DNA of 64,000 bases. It comes from Verticillium longisporum (lineage: Eukaryota; Ascomycota; Sordariomycetes; Glomerellales; Plectosphaerellaceae). A model generated the notes under the pieces. The model worked only from the letters and a program-made list of their open reading frames with translations. It had not been told where the DNA came from and did not search any database. Of the stretch, positions 10,486-21,901 are shown one piece after another (the first letter of the stretch is position 1; every line of letters begins with the position of its first letter). The stretch spans positions 2,480,001 through 2,544,000 of the forward strand of contig JAETXT010000007.1 in the NCBI GenBank assembly GCA_019188255.1, given 5' to 3'. Position numbers and translations under genes: made by a program.

Positions 10486-12488
10486 TCACAGCCTCTGCCG
10501 GCCGCGCGTCTCGATAGGAATCAGACACATGCCGACAAAGGCCAGCAGGATCAGCACGCCCGACATGGTGATGGGCGCCGTCGTGCCGTCGCCGGGAATA
10601 TTGGCGGCAATGATGGGCGCCATGAGGCCCGTGACGCGGTTGAGGAAGCTCGCCACGCCGGTGCCGGCGCCGCGGACGGGGGCCGGGAAGATCTCCGGGG
10701 TGAAGGCGTAAAGGACGCCGTACATGATGTTCTGGGCAAAGGCCTCGACGCAGGAGAAGAAGAGCTTCGAGTTGGGCGTCGTGCCAAACTCGACAAAGAG
10801 GAAGAGGAAGACGGCTGACACAAAGGTCGATATGGCGAGGGTGCCGCGGCGGCCGAGCCAGGGAGACTGGTGGTCGACAAGGTACGCGGCGAGGAGGGCG
10901 CGGGGGATGCCCATGATCGAGGTGATGGCGTAGTTGCGGTATGTCTCGGCCGAGATGGTTGTGCCCTCCTCTGCGGGCGCCTCGGCCCTGGCGCCGGCGC
11001 CGGCGCCGGTCGAGGGGTCCTCACCGTGCTCGGACAGGTACTGGGGGAGGAAGGCGTTGAAGAGCGGGTAGCCGAGGCCAATGGTGGCCCAGCAGAACCA
11101 GATGAGCATTGTCGCCATGCCGAGCGTCCTGTTCTGGAAGAGGGGCCGGATACGGTCGCCGGAGAACTTGCTGAACTTGTCCTTCAGTACGCTGACTCCA
11201 ACGGGTCGGACCTCGTGGAGTTCGGGGTGGGCGACGTCGTCGACGACGGCATTCATAATCTCTTCGGTCAACCACGTCTTTGCACCGTTCCTATAAGCGA
11301 TACCATGGACGACGGCAATGGCCTCGGCTTGGCGGCCCTTGGACAGGAGGAATTTGGGCGACTCAAAGAGGTGGAACAAGAAGCAGCGGATACCAAACAT
11401 GACCAGAGTCATGACGCCAATAATGAAAACAAACAGGCGCCAGCCTTGATCGGCGGGCCAGTTGGCGATGCAGTACCAGGCGATGAGCGAGGAGACGAGC
11501 TGGCCGACAGGCCACCACACAGAGAGCAGAGTCAACAGCGCGCTCGATGCGTCGGGAAGAAACTCGAGAAAGAGGGCACCGTCGACAGGGAGATTGCCGC
11601 CGACGCCGAAGCCAAGGGCGGCAAAGAGAAAGCAGGTCCAGCCCCAGGAGGGGGCAAAGGAGACGAGGATGCCAAAGACGCTAGTGATGAGCAGGGTACA
11701 GTTGAAGGCGATGCGGCGTCCCAAGATGTCAGAGCCAATGCCCCAGATGAAACTGCCAAAACACAGGCCGATAAAGACGGAGCTTGTCGTGTACCGCACC
11801 GTCTTGGTCGGCACGTCAAACTCGGCTGATAATGATGGCAAACAGAGAGAAACGCCCTGCGATGGTTAGCCACAGATGCTTGGTAAGGGGGGTCTCCTTC
11901 AGGCCCCGCCTCGCCAATGCTACTCACTTGCATCCAAAGGCTACGGACGAAAGAGTGTTAGCAACAATGTCCACGATGATTCTCTCCATGGGGCTTGAGA
12001 CAACGTACTTATCGGCAAACCAGCCAAAGCCGCAAAGAATGAACAACTGCCAGTTGTATTTTCCCATGCCGATATCCTGAATGGCCTTGTTGATCAATTT
12101 TGACCTCACTGCCACGCTGTCAGTATGGTGGTCCATTCTTCCTCTCCCTCCTCATGAGTGACTTGAGATGGTTTTGAGCGTGGCACTCACTCTCGTAATC
12201 CGTCGAGTCGCCCTTGCCAGCCCTCACTTCTCTCCGGAGACCCTCGATGCTGTACTCGGCCGCGCTCATCTCGAGCATGCCCTCGCTCTCCTCCCTGTCC
12301 TTTGGCGCATGGCCAGCGTCGTCGCCAGCGTCGTCGCCGGGAGATGGCGGGTCCTCAAACTCGGTGCGGCCGGTGCGCGCCGAGTGGCTGTGAAGATGGG
12401 CCTCCTCGAGAGGCACGACGACGCCGAGGTAGTCATCGACGGACTCTGTGGGCGCCACGGCGATGCGCCGGTACATGTACTTGAACAT
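10486..12488 (-). CDS. MFS transporter, SV2/SVOP-like (sugar-porter-related)
   Basis: Four exons, 12191-12488, 12009-12108, 11928-11940 and 10486-11856, encode 593 residues. The N-terminal 100 residues are hydrophilic and acidic (GDDAGDDAGHAPKDREESE). Then comes the conserved start of the SVOP-like branch, DIGMGKYNWQLF, followed by GFGWFADNLWMQG. This segment is only recovered by splicing in a 13-nt exon (11928-11940). Loop 2-3 carries DILGRR, the MFS motif A equivalent; PESP-like FESPKFLLSKGR and the second-half PEIFPAPVRGAGTG are sugar-porter hallmarks. About 12 hydrophobic spans are expected in the plasma or vacuolar membrane. Homologues are usually annotated as putative sugar or metabolite transporters; the substrate cannot be assigned. 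Confidence 0.88.
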
Positions 12489-13166
12489 GACAGGCTTAGG
12501 TGTGGACTTGTCGATGTGCGGGCCAGGGGATCAACGGATGAAGCCTAAGGAATAAAGACAAAGACGCAAAGGAGGGGAAGCCCAAACAGCACTCATTCAG
12601 AGGTAAGGAAGGGATGAAAGCGACAACGAACGGGACATGTAATAAGTGACGAGGAACCCGGGACATTCGAAGCCAAATGGCTATAGGGCATGATGGGTGC
12701 AATGTGATGGGCGCAAACAGCTGACGAAGCCCACGTGACCCTCCTTCGGTGAGAACACGTCCGACGTCTTGGCCACCGTTTCGCTGGTGGAGCCTGACCA
12801 ATCTCAGAGGGACGCTGGCCGTTGTCCATCTCAGGGCACGATTCCATCAGTCAGAACGCGTCGAGATTTAGGTAAGAGGGTCGATGCAGAGGGCACGACT
12901 TTTAGCAATGATTACGTCCTGGAAGCCCGCGGTGCATACCGTGCCACTTCGGCGGGACGAGGGCAGGGTGAGGATTCATCTGGTTCTAGTGGATGTTGCC
13001 CCAAGGCCCCCCAATTATGCCCCTGAAGCCGGCATGCAACACCCCTAGGTACCTACCTACCTACCTAGGTAGGTAAGGTACCTAGGTAGGTAAGGTACCT
13101 GGGTACCTTAAGGTGCCTCGTAGCTTATATCCCCAAGATCCGAATCAACACCATCGGCCACCCTGT
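12489..13166. other. Intergenic interval with AGGTACCT palindrome cluster
   Basis: Promoter side of the MFS gene and 3' side of the next minus-strand gene. No gene was recognised. The right part (13044-13117) is a dense cluster of CCTACCTAGGTAGG and GGTACC palindromes. Confidence 0.6.
13044..13117. repeat. TACCTAGGTA / GGTACC palindrome cluster
   Basis: Overlapping units of ACCTACCT and AGGTAGGT form nested palindromes around CCTAGG and GGTACC. Shorter relatives occur in other intergenic parts of this window (about 19227-19251, 27814-27833, 30844-30907, 61983-62031 and 62511-62524). None of the clusters found lies in an exon. Confidence 0.8.
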
Positions 13167-14475
13167 CTATCCCGCTTGTACAGCCCAGTCACAGGCAACG
13201 ACCCATCTGTCTTGCCCGTGGCCCTGTCCAAGCGTGACCTCCCACGCCGGCTGTGCAATCGCAATGACGACGCCCTTGTGAACCTCGGCCTTCTTCGCGA
13301 GACCCGTCAACCTGCCCTCGCCAGCCAGCATCAGCCTCACCGAGAGTGACATGCCCCCCGCCTCCGCCTCGGCTTGAAGCTGTCGCCCTCTGACCAGATA
13401 CATCCTGCCCCCGGCCTCGACCTCCTCCACGACGAACTGCACGGCCGTCTCCGACTGTCTCTCATGCCTCCCACTCCACCCCTTGACCTCGGCGAGCCGT
13501 GACTGCATCTCTGCCGCGAGGCCCCGGGGATGTGCCTGACCCCGCGTCTCTGCGGCGAGAAGGCCTCCGGCAGCCCGTCCGACTTGGGCGCCTCGACCTC
13601 TGGCGCGCGAAACCGCGGCGGCCGCTGGAAGGTAGGCTGCTGGTTTCGTGCGGCCGCCGCATCACGCACCTCTTCTTCTTCCTCTTCTTCGCCATCATTG
13701 TCGTCGTCTTCGTTGTCTGACGCCTCCGTTCCGCCCTGCAAAGGCGTCACCGGCGCATCGAGCATCATCTCGTCCTCGTCTCCTCGCACATCGCGCTCGT
13801 CCAGCTCATCCAGAGTACGTATCTCGCCGTCCCTGTACCCATCAGACAGCTGCGACCCCCCCTCTTCCGAGTCGATCTCGACCCGCCTCCTCTTCGGCGT
13901 CGGCCCCTCGCCCCCGGGGCTCGAGTCCCGAGCCCCTTCCTCTTCCTCTTGCTCTTCCTCTGCCCCTCCCTCGCGTCCCGCCTCCTCTTCCGAATCGGAT
14001 CGCCCCCCCGCCGACGACTCATCCTCGATAGACCCGCCCAACCCCCCCCCTCACGCCCGTCGGCGAGCTGTCGACCCCATCATCGACAATCGCCTCCCTC
14101 TGCCGCCGCGCCGCGCTCGTCCCGGGGAACCCGAACCCGGGCGCGAACCCCTGCGCGCTCGACGGCGGGCGCGGCGTCGACGCGAACGAAGACGAAGAAG
14201 GAGCCGCGAAGCGCGGCGTCGCGTGGAACTTTTGCTGCTGCTGCTGCTGCTGGCTGCTGCTCGCGGCGGTGGCGGCGCCGCTGGGCTGGAACTGCCGCGG
14301 GTGTCCCGGCGTCGTCGTCGTGTCCCGCGACGAGGGCGGGTGTCTCTTGGTGAGGAGGAACTTTCGGGGGTCCGGTGTCTTTGTGTGTCCTGCCGCATGA
14401 GCTTGTGAACGGACCCTACGTCAGTCGAGAGAAGGGGGCGACGCGACGTACAGAGGGGGGTTGGCCGGGTGTCAT
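13167..14475 (-). CDS. Acidic low-complexity protein of unknown function, two frameshifts
   Basis: Proposed exons are 14452-14475 (MTPGQPPS) and 13167-14378, about 411 residues. The N-terminal half has a basic start (PRKFLLTKRHPP), a Q7 tract, Ser/Pro-rich sequence, then long Glu/Asp runs with a PKRRRVEID motif that looks like a nuclear localisation signal. The C-terminal 115 residues are ordered in character: LAAEMQSRLAEVKGW, then alternating strand-like segments (AVQFVVEEVEAGGRMYLVRG, WEVTLG, WVVACDWAV) that could form an OB-like barrel, but this is conjecture. Reading through needs one base removed (or two added) in the G9 run at 14042-14050 and one base added near 13522-13529 (C4G4); the total then divides into codons. 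The family function is not recognised; a nuclear protein is likely. Confidence 0.6.
14228..14250 (-). repeat. CAG trinucleotide tract coding for polyglutamine
   Basis: About seven CAG/CAA codons in a row on the minus strand inside the unknown acidic protein, encoding Q7 flanked by serines. The frame used is the one that continues to the downstream acidic region. Confidence 0.7.
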
Positions 14476-15088
14476 GGTGCTGGAGACAGCATTGTCCGTG
14501 TGTAATTGACCAAAGGGTACCAGAGTGAAGGGAGGGGGAATCAGGCCCAGCCAGCTGCGTGAGGGTTCAGGCGCGATATGGCTCTTGTTTCGATCATCGC
14601 TAGAGTTGAGAAGGAATATGGTGCTCTTCAGGTTGGAGGGTGGACAATGGAGGGGAAGGTAAGTTGTCGCGCGTTGGGAGGGAGCGCGTTTGTGTAGAAA
14701 GAGCGACGTCACGATCTGATGCGGCGCCTTCGAGGCCCAAGTCGGTCGCTGGTGGGGCAGAACGACCCCTGTGGCATGCTTCAGGGCCCCATCACCAGTA
14801 ACAGCACCAGTAACTTCACCACTAACAGCACCAGTAACTTCACCAGTAACTTCACCAGTGACTTCACCAGTAACTTCACCAGTAACTTCATTTCACCAGC
14901 AACTTCAACATGGCAAAACAATCGAGTCAACATTTCAGTATTCAGAACGACAGTCAAAACCGTGCAGTCCCAGCCAAACTCGCCTGCGCACGCTATGAAC
15001 CCCCAACGCCATGCTTCCTAAACCATGCCTACCTACCCTACCAAAAGGATCACCCTACCAAAAGGATCACCCTACAAAAGGATCATGC
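14476..15088. other. Intergenic interval holding the 12-bp minisatellite
   Basis: Promoter side of the unknown acidic protein and 3' side of MRC1. Apart from the minisatellite there is a short repeat of ACCCTACCAAAAGGATC near 15044-15082 (three close copies). No gene is recognised. Confidence 0.55.
14794..14906. repeat. 12-bp minisatellite (ACCAGTAACTTC)n
   Basis: Nine near-identical 12-bp units occur, some as ACCAGTAACAGC or with one substitution, with a 5-bp interruption (ATTTC) before the last unit. It sits in the interval between the unknown acidic protein (-) and MRC1 (-). The plus strand reads as a Thr-Ser-Asn-Phe repeat, but no gene context supports translation. Confidence 0.85.
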
Positions 15089-18000
15089 TCACTCAAACTT
15101 GCCGGATCCAAACAGTCCACCCACAGCCTTGCCACGCTTCTCCGCGCCACGCAGCTTCCTCGCCTCCCTCCTCTGATCATGCTGCTGAATCACCGCCCTG
15201 CGCTCCGTCTCGCGCGCCAGGTAGCTGACGCCAGACTTCTTGCTCGCCGTCTTCCGGATCTTGCCTTCATCGCCGAACCCACCGCCCGACAGCCCATTCG
15301 ACGTTGACGTTGCGCTCGCGCTCGTGCTCGTGCTGCTTGCCAGCGAGTTGGTCGTCGCCCTGCGCAGCAACGCCGGCACCTTGAAGCCCGAGGCTGCCGT
15401 GGTCGAGGAGAAGGCGAGCTTGGTGCTGGCCGACAGGTTCGAGGACGAGTCGCGCTTCAGCGACATGCGGTCGATGACGGCGTGCTTGGGTGCCGCCGTC
15501 CTCCTGGGGTTCGCCTTGCCGGGGCTCGTGTTCTCCTTGTTGCTCTGCGCCGTCGAGGGCCGCTCGTCCTCAGCCTCGCTGTCCGAGTCAACCCCCGCGG
15601 CGGCGATGAGCAGGTCGTTCGGATCCTCGAGCAGGCTCGAGACAGACTCGCGAATCTCGCCAATGTTGGACGGCTTCCTGCCCTCCTTGTTGCGACGGGG
15701 GTTGGTGGTCGCAGCTGCGCCGAGAGGCTTGGCCTTCTCGTTGGCAGGCTGGCTGTCCGGCACCGTCTGCTCTTGCGACTGCGACTCGTCCTCGACCTCC
15801 ACCTCCATGGGTTCGGGTCCCATCTCAAGAAAGTCCATCTCTTCGTCACTTCCGCGGTCCTCAATCGTGCGCATGAACGCCTGGTTGCCAGGGTTTTCGG
15901 CAATCTTCTTGATGCGCTCGTCCGCGAAGAGAGCCTTCTGCATCTTGGCGAACTGCCTGCGCTTGAGGCGACGACGGGCCTCGCCGCCGTCATCCGAGTC
16001 GGAAAGGTCGTAGTCAGCACCCCTCTTGCGGCGCAGCATGCCCGTCGTGAGGTCGTGGAAGAGCTTGTCTACCTGCTGTTCATCGCGTGCACGTTCACGT
16101 TCCCTGGATCCATGTCAGTTTGGTCATCATCTGTGGCGTCGCTAGGCAAGTGTCTACTCACGCGTAGAGCGCTGCGATCTTGCGCTCGTCGCCATCCTTG
16201 CCAGCCTCGTCGTCAATCATCTCCTTGACGGACGCCGCGTCATCATCGTCGCTGCTGTCCTCGCCGTCGGCGCCTCCGAGGCCGGCATATTCATCCTCGG
16301 ACTCGTCGGCTTGCTCCTCGAACATGTCCTTGGCCTTGCTCTTCTTCTTGTTGAACTCCTTCAGCTTCTTCGCCTTCTTCGCAGCTGCTTTCAGGGCATC
16401 AAAGGCGGTGGCAGACGACTTGACCTCGGCATCGACGGTCACGCCAGATTCGGAAGCAAATGTCGCTTCGGGTTCCTCTGCCATGTCCTCAATCTTGCGA
16501 CGGAGACGTCCTCTGCGAACAAGGGGCGAGTCCTGAATAGACTCCTCCACATCTCCGCCCTGAGTTTGGGTCTGGATGGTCGAGGCTGGAGCCTCGAAGA
16601 AGCGCTCTCGCAGAGGCGTGTAGTCCTGGAGGCCGCCATCCTGGGAAGCGTCCATGTCGACCTGTGTCGAGTTGAGGTCGTCGCCGCGCAGGAGGCTGTC
16701 AAATCCGTGCATCTGAGACTGCGTGTAGTGAAGCTGGATGCCCTGAGTCTCAGCACCCTGCTGGGTGGGGACCTTCTGCGTGTCGCCAGACTGGCTGTCG
16801 AGAATCATGTCCTCGTCAGGCTGCGTCTCCTCGTCAAAGTTGGGGAAACCACCAAAGGTGGGCATGGGCGATGCCATTGACGCGCCCCCAGGCATGTCCT
16901 GGCTGTCGTCCATGGTGCCAGCGAAGATCTGGGTCAGACCCAGGCCTGCGGGGCCAGTAATCGGAAGACCAGGAATGAAAGTCTTCTTGGCAGAGCGGAG
17001 AACCGAAGTCGGCATGGCGGGTGAGTTATTGCTGGCGATGACCGGCGACACGTGGCTTGTCGTCTTGGGCTTGGGAGTCGCCTCGACAATTTCAGCTTCC
17101 TCGTCTTCGTCGTCAGAGATGACGTGGGCATTCTTCTTCGATCGTCGAGCGTTGCGTTTGGGAAGCGCAGCCTCCTCATCGGAGCCGGTTTGATCCTGCT
17201 CGTCACCAGAAGCCTCTTGCTCGGCACCGGAGGCGGTATCGGCCTCTTCGGCTTCGTTGTCGACCATGTCGGTCTCGTCTTCGGAGCCAGAAAGTTCAAC
17301 CTCGGCCTCGTCCTCCTCATCCTGACCCTCGTCGGAGCCCTCATAATCGTCGTCGTCCTCGCTGTCATCCCAGGCCAGCGGGTCCAGCTCGCCGTTCCTG
17401 ATCTTGATGCGACGCTCTTCCTTGGCGGCTTCCCTCTCCCTCTCCATAATCTCCTCGGCCTCCTTGCGCGCCTTGGTGACAATGTCCTCGACTTCCTGCA
17501 TCTCCTTCTCACGCTCCTCGGCTGTCTGCACAACGATGCCCTTGGCCTTGAGCGCCTCGAGTCGGCGCTCGCGCTCGAGCTTCGCCTGCTGGCGGGGGCG
17601 CTGGTGAAGCATGAGTCCGAGCTCGCCAGAGGTCATGGAGGGCTTGCCCTTCTTCTGGCGGACCTCCTTGCCGGGCGACTTGACCTGGGCGAGAAGACGC
17701 AGAGCGTGCAGCGCCTGCGCCTCGTTGGTCTTCTTCTCGGGGACCTTGTCGAAAACGGCGTCGATGCGTGTCGTGCGCTTGGCCACGGCAACCTCGAGCT
17801 CCTCATCCGAATCGAGGCTGACCAGGTTCACAGATACCTCGGGCATCTTGACACGGAACTGACGCTTCGTCGCGGGTGCTTTGGTTGTGGGCTTGGGAGG
17901 AGAGTTGACAGCAATTTCCTTGCCCTTGGCCTTGGCTGACTTTTGAGGGGCACCATGTAGAAGCTCGGCCAGAGACGGCAAGTCATCCTCGTCGTTTTGT

Positions 18001-19044
18001 GCTGGGGCGGCGACAGGCTGGGCGGTTGTGGCGGCGTCTTTGGCGGAATCATCCGCAGGAGGCGAGCTGGGCGGCGTGTCGTTGTCGTCCTTCATGTCGA
18101 CGTCAGAGTTGTGAGCCGAGTTGGGCGTGCCAGGACGGCTAGAGCTGGCCGTCTTGGGCTCGGCAGCGGGGGCGGCAGCGGGGGCGGTCCTGAAGTTGAA
18201 GCGCTCAAAGAGGCTTGCCTTGGTGATCTTCTTTCTCGTCTTGGCTTCGTGGGCCAATTGCATGTTGCGTGCCATGCGCTGCGTCTCGCGGTTCATTTCC
18301 TCCATGGCCTTCTTGCCAGCCTTCCTGGTGGGCCTCGCCATTTGCGAGCTGGCGACCGCCCTCGTCGTCGGTGATGCTCGAGACATTGCCGTCCGAGTCG
18401 TCGAGAATGTCGAGGTCGGCCTGGCGCGCCATCCTCTCCTGCCTCTTCTTCTCCTCTTCTGCTTCGCGTGCCAGCCTCTCGTCGCGTTTGCGTTTGACCA
18501 GGGCTGCAAAGCGCGAGCTCTTGAGGTCGGGCATGCTGTCATCCGAGCCCGAGTCCGAGGCGCCGGCTTGTTCTGCCGGAGCAGGCGTCTGGTGACGGGA
18601 GACAAACAGGCCTGGGCTGGAGCTGGCGGCAGGACTCTGGTCCCTGGGCGTGGTGTCTTCGGGCGCCTCTCTCCTCTTGAGGCGTCTCGGTGCTGCGATC
18701 ATGTCATCCTCCTCGTCGTTCTCGTGGGCGGCGTCAGGCATGGCTGCGTCTGATGTGGGTGCTGTAGTAAGGTTTCCGAGCATTCGTGCGGCCATGCGTC
18801 CTCGTGGTCGGATCTCCTCTTCCGAGTCGTCGTCTGACTCTTGTGTAGGCATGGGGCGCGGCGAACGACGTGTTGGTGTTGGTGTTGGTGAGGACCTCTT
18901 CGCACGACGGGGCGCAGTGTGTGATTCTCCGTCTTCAGAGCTTGAGTCCATGGCAGCAAGGCGTGCTTCCATTCTGGATCGGGGAGAGAGCAGAAGCTCG
19001 GGGCCTGGGCTGGCCATGGGCGAAGGGGACCGCGCAGCGGCCAT
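15089..19044 (-). CDS. MRC1: Mrc1/Claspin-type mediator of the replication checkpoint, one frameshift
   Basis: Replication-fork protein that couples the Mec1/Rad3 kinase to Rad53/Cds1 when forks stall. Two exons, 16162-19044 and 15089-16103 (58-nt intron), give about 1,298 residues once one extra base near 18345-18362 is discounted; that correction makes the length a whole number of codons. Visible support: a conserved KTRKKITKASLFERF segment, long acidic stretches, a cluster of SQ/TQ sites (PTQQGAETQ, HYTQSQ, NSTQVD, DASQDG), which are the kinase targets, and the MRC1-like domain spanning the intron with GADYDLSDSDD, KRRQFAKMQKALFADERI and NPGNQAFMRTIEDRGSD. The N-terminus starts MAAARSPSPMASPG. 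The gene is divergent from an MFS transporter; three ACGCGT boxes lie 225-358 bp upstream. Confidence 0.93.
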
Positions 19045-19898
19045 TGTGTCTGGGTGTGGCGGGTTGGGTATACGATGAGGGTGGTGAGAGGGTATCAATG
19101 GGTGTAGGTCAACCAAGCGCGAGGCAATGGAAGCGGATGTTTGGTGATTGTTCGGATCTTTGCGTTGTAGTGGGTATGTGGTATCAAGGTGAGGTGTGTG
19201 GTGTGGTCTGGTAGGGAGACGAGGGAAGGTAGGTACCTACCTCAAGGTACTTTTACATGGGCGACGAGACGCGTCCAGGGATTGCAGACGCGAGCCGGGG
19301 ACGTGCACCGCGGGACGTGTTTAGTGGCGGGGCTGGTGTCTTATCGCGACCTCGGACCCGCTAAACGCGTCGATAAGACACACCTTTGCCTCATTAACGC
19401 GTCGACATGACAGGGCCTGAAGCACGCTGTATTTTTGGCAGGGAAACGCCCCGGAACCCCCCGTCAACCGAGAGATGACGGCATTCCAGGCCTGACATGA
19501 CAGCCTGACAGCCTGTCAGCCTGACCTCCTACATCACAAGTCTGGTTTCTACTGGACTCGACGAATGTCACACTCTACTTCTCGCCTCATGCCATCTCCG
19601 GGGACAGGAACACCACCGGTCATCTGTACCAGCAGTCGCATGGCAGTTGCTGCCACCCCCCACGACGTTCCGAAGCTAATTCCGAAGCCGCCGTAATCGG
19701 CCCCGAGCTGTGGGGCCGCGCCGTTCCGTGAGCGATGTCGCGGCTCTCTTTCGATGACGAATCCCACCACTACCTCGCATCCTACTTGCTCTCACCCTCA
19801 CTTCTCTCTGCCTCTCTATCTCTCGATTGATCTTCTCCACCACACCTGCCGCCACTCTACCGGTCTCTCCAGACAGCGAGTGAGTGACGCGCTCTCTC
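19045..19898. other. Divergent promoter region, no gene
   Basis: Holds the ACGCGT boxes, a GGTAGGTACCTACC palindrome at 19227-19251, and a run of CAGCCTGACAGCCTGTCAGCCTGA imperfect repeats at about 19491-19524. The part next to the MFS start (from about 19790) is CT-rich, as in many fungal leaders. Confidence 0.6.
19269..19402. promoter_or_regulatory. Three ACGCGT (MCB-type) boxes in the MRC1 / MFS divergent promoter
   Basis: Exact ACGCGT palindromes occur at 19269-19274, 19365-19370 and 19397-19402, about 225, 321 and 353 bp upstream of the MRC1 ATG. The second and third share the extended context AACGCGTCGA. In budding and fission yeast ACGCGT is the site of the MBF/DSC1 factor that drives G1/S genes, and mrc1 is periodically expressed in fission yeast. 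Use here is an inference. Confidence 0.5.
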
Positions 19899-21901
19899 AT
19901 GGCAACGAGTCACACCGCATATGATCGGGTGCCCTCCCGACGAGACCCTGACTCAGACTCGGAAAAAGAGCACTCGGATGATGAGACGATCCAACAGCAG
20001 CTCGATGAGACACTCCGTGACCCTGGCACGGGCGTCATTCCAATATCGGCGCCGGACCCGAGCCCCGCTCCGATAGTCGTCACCCCGCCAGATGGGCCCT
20101 CCAAGCCCGTCGCCTGGCGGGATCTTCCCCGCAAGAACCAGCTCCTCGTCATCACCTTGGCCCGCCTCAGCGAGCCCCTCGTCCACACGTCCCTGACGGC
20201 GTACATGTTCTACCAGCTCAAATGGTTTGACCCTTCGCTCTCCGATGCCGTCATCGCCTCGCAGGCTGGTATCCTCCACGCCTCCTTCACCGCCGCGCAG
20301 TTCACGACGGCCCTGCTGTGGGGGCGCCTTGCCGATTCGCCCGTCTTTGGTCGTAAGATGGTCATCCTCTGCGGACTCGGAGGCACCTGTGTGTCGGCTA
20401 TTGGCTTTGGTTTCTCCACGACCTTCCCCCAGGCCCTGTGCTTCCGGCTGCTGGGTGGTGTGACCAACGGCAACGTCGGCGTCATGAGGACCATGATCAG
20501 CGAGATCATACGCGACAAGAAGTACCAGCCGAGAGCCTTCTTGATCCTACCCATGACCTTCAACGTCGGCGTCATCATCGGTCCCATCCTAGGCGGCCTG
20601 TTGAGTGACCCGGCCGGCAGCTATCCCAGCCTCTTTGGCCAGGTCGAGTTCTTCAAAAGTACCCGTATGCCGCGCCGAATCTCGTCAGCGCCGTTTTCCT
20701 CTTCACGGCCATGTCATCCATCTGGCTCTTCCTCGAAGAGGTTCGTGCCATGCTCTTTTTCTTTTGTTTTCTCTTCGCCTCTCCCTCCCGCTGTTCACTT
20801 CTCGTCGTGGCCCTCTGCTGACACGAAGCACAGACTCTCGACGCCCTTCACGACCACGGCCCAGACTTGGGCATCCGGTTCAGACTAGCCCTGACAGCCT
20901 GGTGCCGGCGGCTGCTCGCTCGCATGCGCCGCGCCCGCAGCACCGCCGGCTACCGGCCCCTGCACACGCACTCGCGGCACCACAGCACGCTGTCCGACCT
21001 AGACACAGACACGGACGTGGAGCTCGAGCCCGACAGCCCCCTGGGCTCGCACGACGACGACAGCCACGGTGCTTCATCGCCACCGCCGCCGCCGCCGCCT
21101 GCTCCTCCCCGTCAGCGCCCGCGCCCGCGCTACACAGCGCGCCTGCCCTTCCGCCGCCTCTTCACGCGCAACGTCCTCTTCACCTTCACGTCGCACTTTA
21201 TCCTCGCGCTGCACGTCGGCACCTTCAACTCGCTCTGGTTCGTCTTCCTCTCGACGCCCGTCTCGACCGGCCCCGCCGCCCCGCCCTGGCGCTTCACCGG
21301 CGGCCTCGGCCTGCCGCCCTCGTCCATCGGCTTCGCCATGGCCACCCTCGGCGTCATCGGCCTCGCCCTGCAGCTGCTCCTCTACCCGCGCCTGTCCGCC
21401 CGCCTCGGCACCCTGCGTTCCTTCCGCGCCTCGCTGCCCTTCTTTCCGCTCGCCTACACCCTCGCCCCCTACCTCGCCCTCGTGCCGTCCTCGTCAGGCC
21501 GCGCGCCAGACAGTGCCCATGCCGGCACGGGCACAAGCGGCGCCGGCCCCGCCCCCAAAACCGGCCCCGTCATCTGGCTCGCCCTCGCCGCCGTCCTCGC
21601 CCTGCAGGTCACGGGCCGCACCTTTGCGCTGCCGGGCCAGACCATCCTCGTCAACAACTGCGCGCCGCACCCCAGCGTGCTCGGCACCGTGCACGGCCTC
21701 GCGCAGAGCGTCTCGAGCGCCGCCCGCACCATCGGGCCCGTCCTCGGCGGCTGGGCCTACGGCGTCGGGCTCGAGGCCGGCGTCGTCGGCGCCGTGTGGT
21801 GGGGCCTCGCCGCCTTTGCCGTGCTCGGCTTCGTCGCGAGCTGGTTCCTGCGCGAGGGCGACGGCCACGAGATTTGGCTCGAGGGGGACGAGGAGGACTA
21901 A
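19899..21901 (+). CDS. MFS transporter of the ZIFL / yeast YCR023C type, one frameshift
   Basis: Two exons, 19899-20740 and 20834-21901, give 636 residues after restoring one A in the A4 run at 20655-20658, where FFK must continue as KYPYAAPNLVSAVF; with that base both exons are in phase. A 90-residue acidic N-terminus (SDSEKEHSDDE) precedes the transporter. Motif A is GRLADSPVFGRK. The conserved SLTAYMFYQLK, LLGGVTNGNVGVMRTMISEI, and the second-half HVGTFNSLWFVFLSTP and TILVNNCAPHPSVLGTVHGLAQS are typical of the fungal YCR023C-like branch related to plant ZIF1. A Pro/Asp-rich central loop (residues about 320-370) is long. Such proteins probably sit in a vacuolar or plasma membrane; the substrate is unknown. 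Confidence 0.87.

Noticed and set aside
14771..14998. Thr-Ser-Asn-Phe repeat peptide encoded by the 12-bp minisatellite
   Set aside because: Repeat DNA read in frame by chance; no start context, splice sites or conserved flanks.
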